A stretch of DNA of 64,000 nucleotides from assembly GCF_039555335.1 (NCBI RefSeq), contig NC_092642.1, positions 8,566,752-8,630,751 on the forward strand, given 5' to 3'. The notes under the pieces were generated by a model. It saw only the letters and a program-made list of their open reading frames with translations, was not told the DNA's origin and ran no database searches. Origin of the DNA: Amphiura filiformis (taxonomy: Eukaryota > Echinodermata > Ophiuroidea > Amphilepidida > Amphiuridae). Position numbers and translations under genes: made by a program. Each line of letters starts with the position of its first letter. The stretch's first letter is position 1. Of the stretch, positions 10,379 to 20,750 are shown one piece after another.

Positions 10379-11878
10379 TTATGGTCGGCTACAATCGCCA
10401 ACATTACAGTTTTTCCTTCGCTTGTTTGATCTCATCCTTTCGCCTTCAGCGACATACTCAGGACATTCGTTCCCAGCAATGCATTCAAGGATCTTCAGCG
10501 CTTCCCGCTCACCGCTGTTCATTGCTCCCTGGACGAATCCAAGGCTGTCAGCATCAGTCGCCTCCCCTGCAAAGAATACGTTACCAACGCGATGTTGTAG
10601 TTTGGGGAATTCTTTGCGATCTAGTTCAACAGGCCAGTTGCAGTATCCAGCTAGGTGAAGAGGGTCTTTTGACCAACTTTGGATAAGGAAGTCCGTAGCA
10701 TTAGGCGGTTCTTCTAGCCCATACATCTTCTGCAGAACAGCTTCGACTTCAGCTTTGGTTTCTTCATCAGACTGCTGATCAACGCGAAGTGCGTCATCGC
10801 CGAGAATATGAATGGTCAAAACATGATTATCGGGCCATCGAGATTGTTGACTTTGAAAGACATCAAAGTTGAAGAAATCTGGGTAGTAATTGTATTGTTC
10901 ATGGACATTCATTATCAGTTCGGCATCATCCCAGAATGGCTCAGCAAAGTTAATGAAGATAGGGTTGTAATACGTAACGGATGTCTTAAACAAGACATGC
11001 TTCTTCCAATCTGGTAACTCAGGAATATATTGAACGACTTCATTCTGAAACACACCAAGCGAAAATGTTACCAGGACACGGTCTCCGGTATACTCTGTCC
11101 CATCTGAGGTGGTAACTACTACCATGTCGGGATTGGAGTAGTCAATAGTCGTCACAACCTGGTTCAGTCGTACATGATCGGCAAACATTGCATCGTCGTA
11201 TAGAAAAGGGGCAATGAATCGAAAGATTTCCGCGTAGCCGCGTTCATCGGTGATGTAATGAATATCTTCGACGTAATTCACAAAGATTGTCGACAAAAGC
11301 GCAGTAACAGAAGTGCGTTCCGATGTCGCGAAGTCAAAAGACAACCATTCAATCGCCTTCTCTAAAGCAGTTTTTGGATACCATCCTCCTTCGAGAAGCG
11401 CGGTGCGTTGAGAGATATCGGGTAAATCATTGTCCAGAATATAGTTCGCGATTTCAGTAGCTTTGGCGAGTGCGGCGTCAAGTCTCCCCCAAATTGGGTT
11501 AGTTTCTTCTTCTGGTACCAACTGCCCAGAGCAATTACGATATACCGTTGAAACGACATCAATTTCATGTCCTTCGATGCCCCAGTCACGAATCATCTTC
11601 TGGACAATCTCTGAGCCTCCTCCAGGTGACGCCCATTGCGATCCGACATTTATTGTTTGCCCGTTGAAATTGGCATTCTTTACTCGACCACCGATGTAAT
11701 CTGCGCCTTCTATGATAATAAAGTCATCCATTCCATTTTCGTTAAGGGTTGCAGCTGCTTGGATTCCTGCAGATCCTGCTCCAAGAATCAATACCTGAGC
11801 ATGATTGTCACTGTAATCAACGTCTTGTCCGTAGATTATCTTCAGAAACAGAGCAAAAACCAACAACAGTTTCGCCAT
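10379..11878 (-). CDS. Secreted flavin-containing amine oxidase (polyamine oxidase-like), single exon
   Basis: The 499-residue product belongs to the FAD-dependent amine oxidase family. A hydrophobic signal peptide covers residues 1-17 (cleavage likely after IIYG). The dinucleotide-binding GAGSAG is at 33-38, with E57 and GGR (63-65) completing the FAD site. The C-terminal FAD motif FAGEATD starts near 436. The stretch from QQSDEETKAE to the C-terminus resembles plant extracellular polyamine oxidases, so a secreted enzyme acting on polyamines or amino acids is likely. Two positions are unusual by alignment from memory: the near-invariant lysine before IFLxF is proline (P306), and the glutamate after the first-domain Trp is serine (S84). 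Substrate and activity are therefore uncertain. The coding region is intronless in an intron-bearing genome, which fits a retrogene or an expanded intron-poor family. The start ATG follows tgaaag (A at -3), and a TATAAT-like word lies about 50 bp upstream. Confidence 0.93.
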   Translation of the reverse strand: MAKLLLVFALFLKIIYGQDVDYSDNHAQVLILGAGSAGIQAAATLNENGMDDFIIIEGADYIGGRVKNANFNGQTINVGSQWASPGGGSEIVQKMIRDWGIEGHEIDVVSTVYRNCSGQLVPEEETNPIWGRLDAALAKATEIANYILDNDLPDISQRTALLEGGWYPKTALEKAIEWLSFDFATSERTSVTALLSTIFVNYVEDIHYITDERGYAEIFRFIAPFLYDDAMFADHVRLNQVVTTIDYSNPDMVVVTTSDGTEYTGDRVLVTFSLGVFQNEVVQYIPELPDWKKHVLFKTSVTYYNPIFINFAEPFWDDAELIMNVHEQYNYYPDFFNFDVFQSQQSRWPDNHVLTIHILGDDALRVDQQSDEETKAEVEAVLQKMYGLEEPPNATDFLIQSWSKDPLHLAGYCNWPVELDRKEFPKLQHRVGNVFFAGEATDADSLGFVQGAMNSGEREALKILECIAGNECPEYVAEGERMRSNKRRKNCNVGDCSRP

Positions 11879-12094
11879 CTTTCAATATTTGGTGATTTTG
11901 CTTGGGTGCTATTGATAAACCGCATATTATAGGCTATCAACGTATTTTGCTATGCATATGAAAGTCGCGCGTAGGCAGCCGGTTTTCTTCTTGTGCACCC
12001 AAACATCAAACGAATAACTTTATGACCTTATCCAAAATAAAAGAACTAACAATAATAATAAAAAAAATAATATTAATGACCTGGATAGTACAGT

Positions 12095-12433
12095 ACATAA
12101 TATATTGTAATCATCATGTCCATTGAGCGTTTCAGCAAGTTTGTTGACAAGATCAGGATCATTAACTTCGATTCAAAGGATTTCAGGGGCACAACCACTT
12201 TGACTTTGAATTATATTTTGAATACTATAGACCCTTATTATGAGAGTATAATGGTATTGAGGTGGAAGCTCTAATGCATTGACTTCTTGCATTATTTTAC
12301 AAGGACAGTCAAATAATGGTCCAATTTCTGCCAGATCAGTTCCCTGGTGCTTTACGCTGAGGACAAAACCCCCAACAAAACCCTTTACAAACCTGTGACC
12401 AGCAATGGTGATTTTGTCTCCTTTCAATCTGAT
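12095..12433 (-). pseudogene. Unidentified exon-like remnant with an in-frame stop
   Basis: The minus strand reads from an ag boundary near 12433 as LKGDKITIAGHRFVKGF and continues about 85 codons. After one TGA it resumes in the same frame as IEVNDPDLVNKLAETLNGHD. The composition is protein-like on both sides of the stop. I do not recognise the family. It could be a decayed exon or part of an unknown mobile element. It lies upstream of the amine oxidase on the same strand, but nothing links the two. Confidence 0.35.
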
Positions 12434-12535
12434 ATTAACACTATTGACAACTAGTTTGTAAGTAAATCACTTGACAGCAAATGCCACCAAGACACAATTA
12501 AATCTTTCCTAATTTACAGCTCACCATGAATAACC

Positions 12536-13293
12536 GAGTTTAGGATTTCATTTGTCAAATTCCTCGGAATCCACATCTCTAGCAATCTATCCTGGAACCT
12601 CCACATTGAGCATATCGGCAAGAAAGCCAGAAAAATCATTAGCTATATTCACATGTCCTTCAACTCCTCTTCTCCCGCCACCCGGCGTACTCTTTGCTTT
12701 GCTCTGGTCCGACAAGTCCTGGAGTATGGGAACATTATACCTGCCACCCCATTAACACTCAGCACTCTGAGCAACGCAATGGAATCAGCCAAGCGTCTTA
12801 ATCTTGCTTCCCAGGTCATCTTTCAATCTTGGGATCTTTACAATGATGAACTGTTGCTCGATGCCAATTTCCCTCTCCTTGCTCAACGTCGTGACGTTGT
12901 TGCTCTTGGCATCTCTTCAAGATCTGCCACTCACTCTGTGCCTGTCGAAATCCTTACCAACCTCATTCCACATGTTCCAGACCCAAACTCCGGAACCTTA
13001 AACGCTCTGTTCTTGATCCCCCTTTTGTAGACTCCCTCTTGCTAAAAACTCTTTCATCCATACGCACCCACCTTGTGGACTTATCTTCCCTGGTCAATTG
13101 GCAAGTGCCTGACTTTTGCTTCATTAAAAACCGCAGTTAGTCACCATCTTTTTTAGCCTTTTTGCCCATTTTATCTGGTCATTTTTGTGTTTGTTTTGTT
13201 AATGTTCTGTTTGTGATTAGTGACTCCTGTGCCACTATTGCCTGGCTTCGACCAAATGTTATAATTAAAAAATAAATAAATAAATAAATAAAA
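12536..13293 (+). mobile_element. 5'-truncated LINE, reverse-transcriptase C-terminal part and 3' tail
   Basis: The plus frame from 12537 reads FRISFVKFLGIHISSNLSW, then KKARKIISYIHMSF, then ALVRQVLEYGN and LLAQRRDVVALG. This is the order seen after the catalytic core in CR1/L2/Jockey-like non-LTR reverse transcriptases. The frame closes at 13030. A 3' UTR follows and ends in an (AAAT)n tail at 13268-13293. The catalytic domain and endonuclease are absent, so it is a dead 5'-truncated copy. The clade is uncertain. Confidence 0.75.
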
Positions 13294-13319
13294 GAATGAT
13301 TATAAACCCACCCAAGAGG

Positions 13320-13560
13320 GAATGTCTGGAAACCACGTCCGCCCTTTGGCTCATGTTCATGTAATTCGGTCACTGTTAATTTTCGTGTCAAATTGTTGTT
13401 CAGAGTCCAAGTCTGTCTCGCATGCATGCATTGAAAGACGAACTTCTTGTCCACAACTTCTCTCTTTGGTTATCAGAGATCCAAGGAAGTTAAATTGGGA
13501 GACATTTTCAACCCCTTTCCCATCAACAAGAAATTTAAGGTGATCCGTTATCTCATCCGC
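13320..13560 (-). mobile_element. RTE-like reverse-transcriptase fragment
   Basis: The minus strand codes GKGVENVSQFNFLGSLITKE followed by RSCGQEV. This resembles the 'FKYLGSLIT..G....EI' segment after the RT core of RTE-type LINEs. Downstream the frame decays. It is fused in frame to a Penelope-like segment at about 13545-13560. Confidence 0.55.
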
Positions 13561-13760
13561 GTACTGTTTCTTTAGCTTTGTATGGGTATCGTCTACATAA
13601 CGGAACCACCATAACAGGGGTGTATGGTGATGAGCTGATCTTATGGCCTATTGTTTTAATTGTTCCATTATACAAGTTGCAGACGTTCGGAGATACCGGC
13701 GGCGATCCCATCATCAACGCGCAATATGGATTGGTATGGTAATGATTATTTCCATTGTCA
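13561..13760 (-). mobile_element. Penelope-like element RT remnant
   Basis: The minus strand contains MGSPPVSPNVCNLYNGT, then after small frame changes LLWWFRYVDDTHTKLKKQYA. Both are hallmarks of Penelope-like reverse transcriptases (the AMGSP..SP..ANLYME block and RYVDDTHTKLK). Indels between the blocks show decay. No GIY-YIG endonuclease was seen. Confidence 0.6.
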
Positions 13761-14490
13761 TGATTATACAAAGTAAAAAAGTAATAAGAGTTCTAATGGG
13801 ATGGTAGGTAGACCTATAGCTTCCTTTATACCCACGTATAGCTAGGCATATTGTTTGCAAAAAGCTGAGACTCAGTTTCCACATGACATGCCTCTTTCTG
13901 GGATGCACGGGAATAATATGTGCTCATTTCTGTCCCTCCTGTCGGTTTTCTGGTGTACATCTGAACATGGAAATAGAAGATAAGATCTACTATTTCCATG
14001 ATCTGAACAACACTGCTCTGATTTGCAAACCAATATTACCCGGATTCTATTATAAGGTAATCATTTCAATATTTTGAGTAGAGAATAACAAAATTAAAAT
14101 TTAATGGAAATCGTATATGTATATATACATGGCTTGCATTGGCTTTAATTTACTTTCATAGTTATAGCTATTTTAATATTGACATTTTTGGTAAAATAAA
14201 AGTAGAAAAATCGCCGTAAAACTGCATTTTTAACCCAATTAACATCTCAGCCTACGTCACTTTTCATGAATGACAGCTGAGTAAAATAAAAAGATAAGAA
14301 TAATCTTAACGTGTTTAATGAAACGAAATTAAACATGTAAATGAAACTATAATGAATTTCAATGAAAAATGACAAATTTGCTTTTGCGAAAGGGATCGAA
14401 AATCAATGACACAAGTGCGAAATACTCTGGGAAAACCTATATAATAAAGATAATAACAATTAAGCGCTCCACAGACTCCGAGTATTAGAC
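13761..14490. other. AT-rich intergenic, one dispersed-repeat segment
   Basis: Around 14155-14235 the phrase 'tatagctattttaatatt' with following text resembles 61365-61440. The phrases 'actataatgaattt' and 'gacacaagtgcgaaat' (14345-14421) recur at 14878 and 15073. No gene was recognised. Confidence 0.45.
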
Positions 14491-14731
14491 GTATACAATA
14501 TTGTATGTAACATATCTACGTTATTTAATCTATTGCCATTCTATTTCCAGTAATAGTTCTAACGAATGTTTGATGACGAAAAATCGATAATATGTTACAT
14601 ACAATAGGCCTATCTAGCAGAAATATATTATCGATTTTACGTCATCAAACATTCGTTAGAACTTAAACATTACTGGAAATAGAATGGCAATAGATTAAAC
14701 AACGTAGATATGTTACATACAATATTTTACG
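14491..14731 (+). mobile_element. Near-perfect hairpin foldback element
   Basis: The left arm, about 14491-14593, is the reverse complement of about 14625-14731 with only a few mismatches. The loop is 14594-14624. Shared words include 'tctattgccattctatttcc' and 'cgaatgtttgatgacg'. High arm identity suggests recent origin or ongoing gene conversion. Confidence 0.8.
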
Positions 14732-15514
14732 TACAATAAAAAGTCGGAATACTGCTTTGTTGGATCAGGAAAGTTGAAAAAGAAGTAAAACCTTAGCTCA
14801 ATAGGCCTATATAAAAAAAGATTGAACGCACGTTTGATGTAGATTGCATATAGCTTATATGAGACGAAATTAAATGAAACTATAATGAATTTGAAAAGGG
14901 ATCGCCAGGTATATTTTCAGACCGCAATTTGAACCGCATTTTTACGAAAATTAATGACACAAACACGAAATATAGTCAGTGCTACAATATTGAAATCTAA
15001 TAGTGAAATTGTACTAAAGTTTCTAGCTCGAAATTTTGTCGGGACGAAATTGAAATGTCTTTTGTACGTAAATCAATGACACAAGTGCGAAATAGGCCTA
15101 CCCGGGGGTGAAAGAAAACGTGAAAGAAAACGCCGGATTTAGGGTGGTTTTGAAAAGCAAAACGAGGATCCGTAGAATCCGAAGACGGGGGGGGGTTAAG
15201 GACGATCCTCGCTTAGGGTAGTTTTTAAAATTACCCAATTAACGGACATTAGGGTGACATATTTATCAAGTTATTCGGCACAAAAGAGTGGTTTCTCAGC
15301 AATTTTACAAACCAGAATGCTGATTTCATAAGTTTCATACCGTTTATCGCTCAGAGCGGCGCGCCGCGGCGTGGCGCGCACTCGCATTACAGACAAACGG
15401 ACACAATCAAGTGCCATTGGCTGATTAAATGCCGCTTGCAGCAAGTGATTGGGAGGGGCATTAGGCCTATAAACAAATGACCAAAGATTAAAATTTGACT
15501 TTCATTGCCAGTTT
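14732..15514. other. Direct-repeat remnants and a GC-rich patch
   Basis: Diverged direct repeats of 'atgacacaagtgcgaaat' lie at 14400, 14950 and 15070, on both sides of the hairpin. A CpG-rich patch with 'gcggcgcgccgcggcg' sits at about 15356-15380. No gene was recognised. Confidence 0.5.
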
Positions 15515-16590
15515 AAAGAACTATTAAACTAAATAATGAGGATTTAGGATTACGATTTAGCTATGCTTCATTTGGCAAATCCAAAAAAATAATAATAATA
15601 AATAAATAAATACCGGTAAATAAATAAATACCGTAAAATGGGGTAACTTTGGGCACTTTTCAGAGTTTTTAAACCACTGCTTCCAAACAAAACCAATTAT
15701 ATTTCTAATTAACTCTTTTTTGTGACATTAGGGTTCCTTCTACACCTTGAAGTTGAAAAAGATTTTTAATAATTTTGTAAGGGTGCCCTAGGGGTTAAAA
15801 ATGACCTGACCAAAGTTACCCCGCCTTTGGGGCAACTTTGGTCACAGTATTACATTCCATGAAGGAAAAAAAATCAAAAATTGATCTTCGCTGAATATGG
15901 GCAAGTTTTTTTTTTTTGTGACATTTGACACCTTGCAAAATTAATCAAACACACATTTTTTTTTTCTTTTATCGATTTTTATTTTTTTTTTAAAAAAATG
16001 TAAAAAATGCTGATTTTTGGTCAAAATTCCGCTTTTTTCGTAAATTTCAAGGAAATTACACATGAGCGACTATTATTTCTTCCAAACATATTTCTTAACA
16101 AATTGACACCAAATATGACTAAAAACAATATTGCTGTACGAAAATATGACCATTTAAAAAATATATTTGACCGACCAAAGTTACCCCGCTGACCGAAGTT
16201 ACCCCATTTTACGGTAGGCCTAAATAAATAAAAAATGATTCCGTATTACCGGTATATAGAACTGTTAAACTAAATGATGAGGATTTAGGTTTACGATTTT
16301 GCTATGCTTCATTTGACAAATTTTTTAATCAAAAAGAAAAAAATAGTGCTATATTTTTCACATTGTGTAGTGGACCTATTAAACTTTCATGCATATCGAC
16401 CCGCATAGCATTCCGTATTATATAGAACTATTAAACTAAATGATGAGGATTTAGGATTACGATTTTGCTATGATTCATTTGGCAAATTTGTTAATCAAAA
16501 TATTTTTCAAATTGTGCTATATTTTTTCAAATTATTAAACTTTAAGGCCGACTGTGTCGACCCTCATAGCATTCCGTATTATATAAAGCT
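15515..16590 (+). repeat. Three-copy ~166-bp tandem repeat split by a MITE
   Basis: 'gaactattaaactaaatgatg' in variant form starts near 15518, 16259 and 16425. The second and third copies are 166 bp apart. The first is interrupted by the MITE at 15629-16216; removing that element restores a similar spacing. Confidence 0.75.
15629..16216 (+). mobile_element. MITE with TA target and CCGTAAAATGGGGTAACTTTG ends
   Basis: The left end CCGTAAAATGGGGTAACTTT at 15631 follows TA. The right end is its inverse, closing at 16214 before TA. The interior repeats 'gaccaaagttacccc'. A right-end fragment of the family is at 60796-60935. TA duplication points to Tc1/mariner-mobilised elements. Confidence 0.8.
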
Positions 16591-16615
16591 GAATTTTATA
16601 CTACACCGCTAAGCG

Positions 16616-16728
16616 ATTGGTTTTTAACCTATATGAGGGCACGGTTTTTGTTGCGTTGGGACGAGCATGCTTCCTCATTGGTCAAATACCAATCGCTCTT
16701 CGGTCAGATCAGCGATCGGGTATAAATA
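16616..16728 (+). promoter_or_regulatory. Candidate TATA promoter with three CCAAT boxes
   Basis: ATTGG at 16616-16620, ATTGG at 16677-16681 and CCAAT at 16689-16693 precede TATAAATA at 16721-16728. The spacing is typical of NF-Y/TATA promoters of metazoan cell-cycle or histone-type genes. A short ORF with a splice donor follows at 16815. No transcript evidence is available. Confidence 0.45.
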
Positions 16729-16814
16729 CAAGTTCCATTTGCGACGTACGAACGCGAACGTACCTTTTGATATAAATTTTGATGATTATTTAATTTATTA
16801 TTTATGCTAAAAAA

Positions 16815-16856
16815 ATGAAAAGAACAAAGATTTTTGATGCAGAGTCAAAACTACGG
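16815..16856 (+). CDS. Possible first coding exon of an unidentified gene
   Basis: ATG at 16815 opens MKRTKIFDAESKLR, and CGG|GTGAGA at 16856/16857 is a good 5' splice site in phase 0. It lies about 90 bp downstream of a TATA box. An earlier ATG at 16804 is closed at once by TGA. I could not find the next exon, and the protein is not recognised. The promoter context is the main support. Confidence 0.35.
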
Positions 16857-17006
16857 GTGAGATGATGTTTTGTTGTTTTATGTATTCATTGTACCGTAGG
16901 CGTAATGACCAGGGCTCATGCCGGCTAGGCATGCATGCATGCTAGGCCAGGCACTAGGGAAGCTTAAAAACTCAATTTGTCTTGAAATTTGGAAAATAAA
17001 CAGCGT

Positions 17007-17384
17007 TCATACATACTCACGATATAACGACGTTTCTGATTGGATTTGGGCCCTTTTTTGCTGGTCATAAATTCCATTTATGACCAGTAGTACGCAGGGC
17101 ATAATCCATGGCCATGCTGCGTCACGCAGCGTTGGAACCCAATTAACGTGATCAACGATTTGCCAGTGCAGTGGCAGTGTTGCGTACACTCGCATGTCAC
17201 CGCGCCCATCTCACGCGGAGCGCAAAAGATGAACGCGTTGACTCCCGGCCGTTGACCTCATGAGCCGAGCTGCTTCCTGCAAGTAGGCCTACTCATTTTC
17301 TCCCAATTTTGAAGGTATTTATGACTAGCAAAAAAGGGCCCAAATCCAATCAGAAACGTTGTTATATATCGTGAGTATGTATGA
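17007..17384 (+). mobile_element. Foldback MITE with ~65-bp inverted ends
   Basis: TCATACATACTCACGATATA at 17007 is inverted at 17384. The arms continue through 'gattggatttgggccctttt' to about 17072 and from about 17319. The 245-bp interior is GC-richer and has no coding sequence. Confidence 0.8.
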
Positions 17385-18017
17385 AGTTATGAACGGTTGT
17401 TTATGCACCGCAGGTGGCCCTCAGGCTCAGGCTGTCGCATAAACATGAAAATATAATTGTTGGTGTAAAAAAATTATAATGCTCCCTATTTTTGGTCTAA
17501 AAATTCTATGACCCCCCCAGTATATTCATGACCCACCCCCTTCCGAAGAAAATGACAATTTAACCCCCTCAACCATGTTCCTGAAAAGTTCCCAGCTGGT
17601 AACCCTTTCAGATGTTGATGAAAGTCCATCAGAATAATTTTCATTGGGTGCAATGAACACAAACAAAAATTTGGCTTCATAAATCCATCATGTTTTTTAA
17701 GAAATCACCCCTTGATTCAGTTTGACCCTGATCCTCCCCCTTTTTGGCACTGGTGATTTTGATCAACTTTGGTAGCTCATAATGTTCTTTGTTCAGATAA
17801 AATGCTACAAACTTGTATTTTAGCTAATTAATATAACATTTTATCAAATTTTCAGAATACACAGACATGTTTAATGGGTGGGTCAGCAGCAGTGATGCAT
17901 AGAGGAAATTCACAATTTTTCGGACTTGCAGCATCTTCAAGAAGGTAGGTAACTAGGTATATATAGTATCCTATCCCAAGGTAAGTAGGTGCAGCTTTAT
18001 TTTCAGCATGTTTATAA
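17385..18017. other. No gene; shared C-rich phrase
   Basis: The phrase 'ccccttccgaagaaaatg' near 17537 recurs near 44680 and inverted near 58275, marking a dispersed repeat. The remainder is unremarkable. Confidence 0.45.
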
Positions 18018-18458
18018 TCATAGGGCCTGCACTTTGGCTCGTTTTTTGCAGGTTTACATGGTCCAATAATCACAAGATGACTGACATGTGGTAACAAAGG
18101 AAGCAGTCACTGCAATTTGATTATGTCCCATATGATTGGCCATTCAAGACACCCATGTGAATATACTATAGCGGCCTTTTCAAAATATAATACCTGTTTG
18201 CTTGACTGCATTGACAATACACGGGAACAATACACACAGTATATGCATTGGACAAACTTTTTACAATAAGCATGATAAGTGATGATGTGACCTCCAGATT
18301 TATACATCGTTCGTCTCGCACACTGACGACATTGAATGGACTGCGCCGTGATTACGGTGAAGGACACCGGTTCAAATCCTTTGTTTGGAGCCAATCGATA
18401 AAAGCATGCAGGGCCTCTATACCCTATACCCATGTACAGTTTATCCCTTACATAACCT

Positions 18459-19280
18459 ATGTCTTGAATACGCTGGCAAAGTTATGTAATAATCGGATTA
18501 ATACTATATAGCAGTAGGTAAAAACAAGTTTTGAATAATCCGCGCTACAAGTCCCATTCAGTGATCCCAGCGAAAGTGAAAACAAAAATCAAATTGTTAC
18601 GTGTATAAATTTTTTAATGAAAAACAAATGGCAAAAAAACAAAACAGGAAAACGACAGTATTGACGAAGTTGAAGCCCCATTCAAATACATGTAGCTAAT
18701 TTATATACTGTCAGTACCGGTATATAAATTACAGACTCACGTAAATGCATTATTTTTTTGTCTTAGACACACGGCTTTCGGCTGAACCACTACACTAGCA
18801 AGCTATGTTAGCACATCTATGACAATGACGAAACGTACAAAATCAGCCATAGGCCTTTTATGACCTTTGACATTCTTTTGTGGCGAGTGACATGGTCTTT
18901 CAATTCACGCCGAGTGTCCTTGACAGGTTCGACTATGCTTCAGTGGTCATGAAAGAATTCAAAAGATAACCTCTGCCCCAATAATCCCAGGCAATTATCT
19001 GAAACTGCTCCTCGGATCATAAGAACTCAGTCCTCAAATGATAGTCATAATAATGTCCAAAATATAAAAATTACTGACTATCATTGAAGACTGAGTTCCG
19101 CAGTCTAGTATCCAAAATCTGAATTTTGATGATTTTTACGATCGTCGGGATGAAAAAAAAATCAAAAAATCACTGAATGGGCCTTTAGTTCCCTACTCTC
19201 CTTACCCTGGCAATATAAATCAAAGAAAAATAAAGAAAAAAATAAATAAAACAAGAAAAGAAAAAAAAAGACAAAGAAAA
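18459..19280 (+). repeat. Left arm of the 4.6-kb inverted structure
   Basis: It matches the right arm in reverse complement from 'atgtcttgaatacgctgg' to the 'aaaagacaaagaaaa' tract. About 170 bp at 18732-18900, with a tRNA A-box-like piece on the minus strand, has no partner in the right arm. Confidence 0.75.
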
Positions 19281-19440
19281 CGCATTCTGAATACGAAGAA
19301 TGTCTTTCTGATATCAAATAAATTTCATTGTTTGGAATTCACGATATAATACAAATTTTATGACAAATTATTAAAATTTGATATTTTTCACATTTTTGAT
19401 ATATAACAGTCCTCAAGTAAATATCATAAATCTAATGATA
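19281..19440 (+). mobile_element. Fragment of the GTGGGACCTGAG foldback family
   Basis: It runs from 'gcattctgaatacgaagaat' to 'aacagtcctcaagtaa' and 'ataaatctaatga', colinear with 7558-7712. The outer end is missing. Confidence 0.65.
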
Positions 19441-20247
19441 TATTCTTAAACAGTCCCTGGCATACCATACATGTATAGGCCTATGTATAGTACATTAGTC
19501 TGCTTTATCTGTTTTGTGCTGTTTAAGCAAATTTAAACATAATTTCTATAAAATGTAAGCTTTTACTGTCAGATATATCCCCTTTTAATTTTGAGCAGAA
19601 CAAGTGAGGTAAAGCAAAGAAAATTGGAATTTACTACTACTAGCGCCAATGAATGTTATACGATTGTAAAGCGGTACGATCCTCTGGGTGTGTGTGTGGG
19701 GTGGTGGGTGTGCGTATGTGTGTGCTGCACGCGTATTTTTCTGCAACTATAACGGGACGCAATACGATACCGGTATGTTATAAGAATCAAACTTACAAGA
19801 AAGATGGCTCTTGTCAAATCCTACAATTCTGTCAGAGAAAATATGCATATTTGCATTAAATTTTTTTTTTTTGACATAATTGATTAATTAATAAATATTT
19901 TATTTAATGATTTACCATAATTCCAAACATGTCAAACAATATGTCAAATTAAAGCTAATGAAATGTTTTATAAATTGGTAAGAGCACATTTTGCAGAATG
20001 CATTTAGTATTTTAGTTACATGATTCCAAACATTCTATTCCAATTTTTTGCTACACACGCATAGGAGCTGTACTTTTAGAATCCGCGTCTAATCAATAAT
20101 AATAGTCTTTCACTCCATTGTCAAAGTACTGTGCTCCCTGTAGCATTATGGATTGAGCTGTGTTCAGTTTTATACGGCGGATTTATTGCCATAATTATTA
20201 CCTCTTACTTAACAAAAGAAAAACAAATTTATTCCAATTAAAATTCT
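19441..20247. other. Loop DNA, no gene recognised
   Basis: AT-rich sequence with a GT-rich run at 19686-19722. No domain is visible in the small open frames. Confidence 0.4.
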
Positions 20248-20330
20248 ACCAGGGTTCGAACCCACAACCTTTTATTTAACAGTCCAGATCGAATACCACT
20301 ACGCTGTGAGTGCTTCTGCCAGAAATGCGT
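20248..20330 (-). pseudogene. tRNA-like sequence (SINE head or tRNA pseudogene)
   Basis: On the minus strand an A-box-like AGCGTAGTGGTATTCG is followed about 30 bases later by the B-box GGGTTCGAACCC. The anticodon arm does not fold well, so a functional tRNA is unlikely. Confidence 0.5.
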
Positions 20331-20750
20331 TTGTTCATCATACTTATTGATTACGGAATAAATCGCAAACACACGATATATATATATATTACTTGTCTAT
20401 TAGTAATAAATCGTATATAATCTCCAATCAATAATGAACCTTGCCTCCGACTATGCGGTTCCTATGCAAATGTTGACTAGTAAATTAATATAGGCGACCA
20501 GGTCCTAGAGTGTGATGGTTTTGTAGCAGATGACAGGGCTCATTCAAGCCTGTCAAGGTCAGTTAGTAGCCACTTGCTGAATGGATGGCCATTATCAGCT
20601 ATCAAAGAGATGCCTTGTGCAGCTGCCAATCACAGTAGAGGTTTGATAACATTTTGTTAAAACCCAAATGTGATATAAGGACAAAGCTGTGCATGTTGGT
20701 ACTTAATTGTTTGGATTCTTATGTTGAAATTCCCTTGTATTAGTATTTTT
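20331..20750. other. Loop DNA, no gene recognised
   Basis: AT-rich with a (TA)n run at 20377-20391. Nothing else was identified. Confidence 0.4.

Noticed and set aside
15356-15380. CpG island or origin-like GC palindrome
   Set aside because: It is a 25-bp GC patch only, too short for an island call.
16900-16946. CATGCATGCATG palindrome as a regulatory site
   Set aside because: It is a simple repeat of CATG. Nothing else supports a function.
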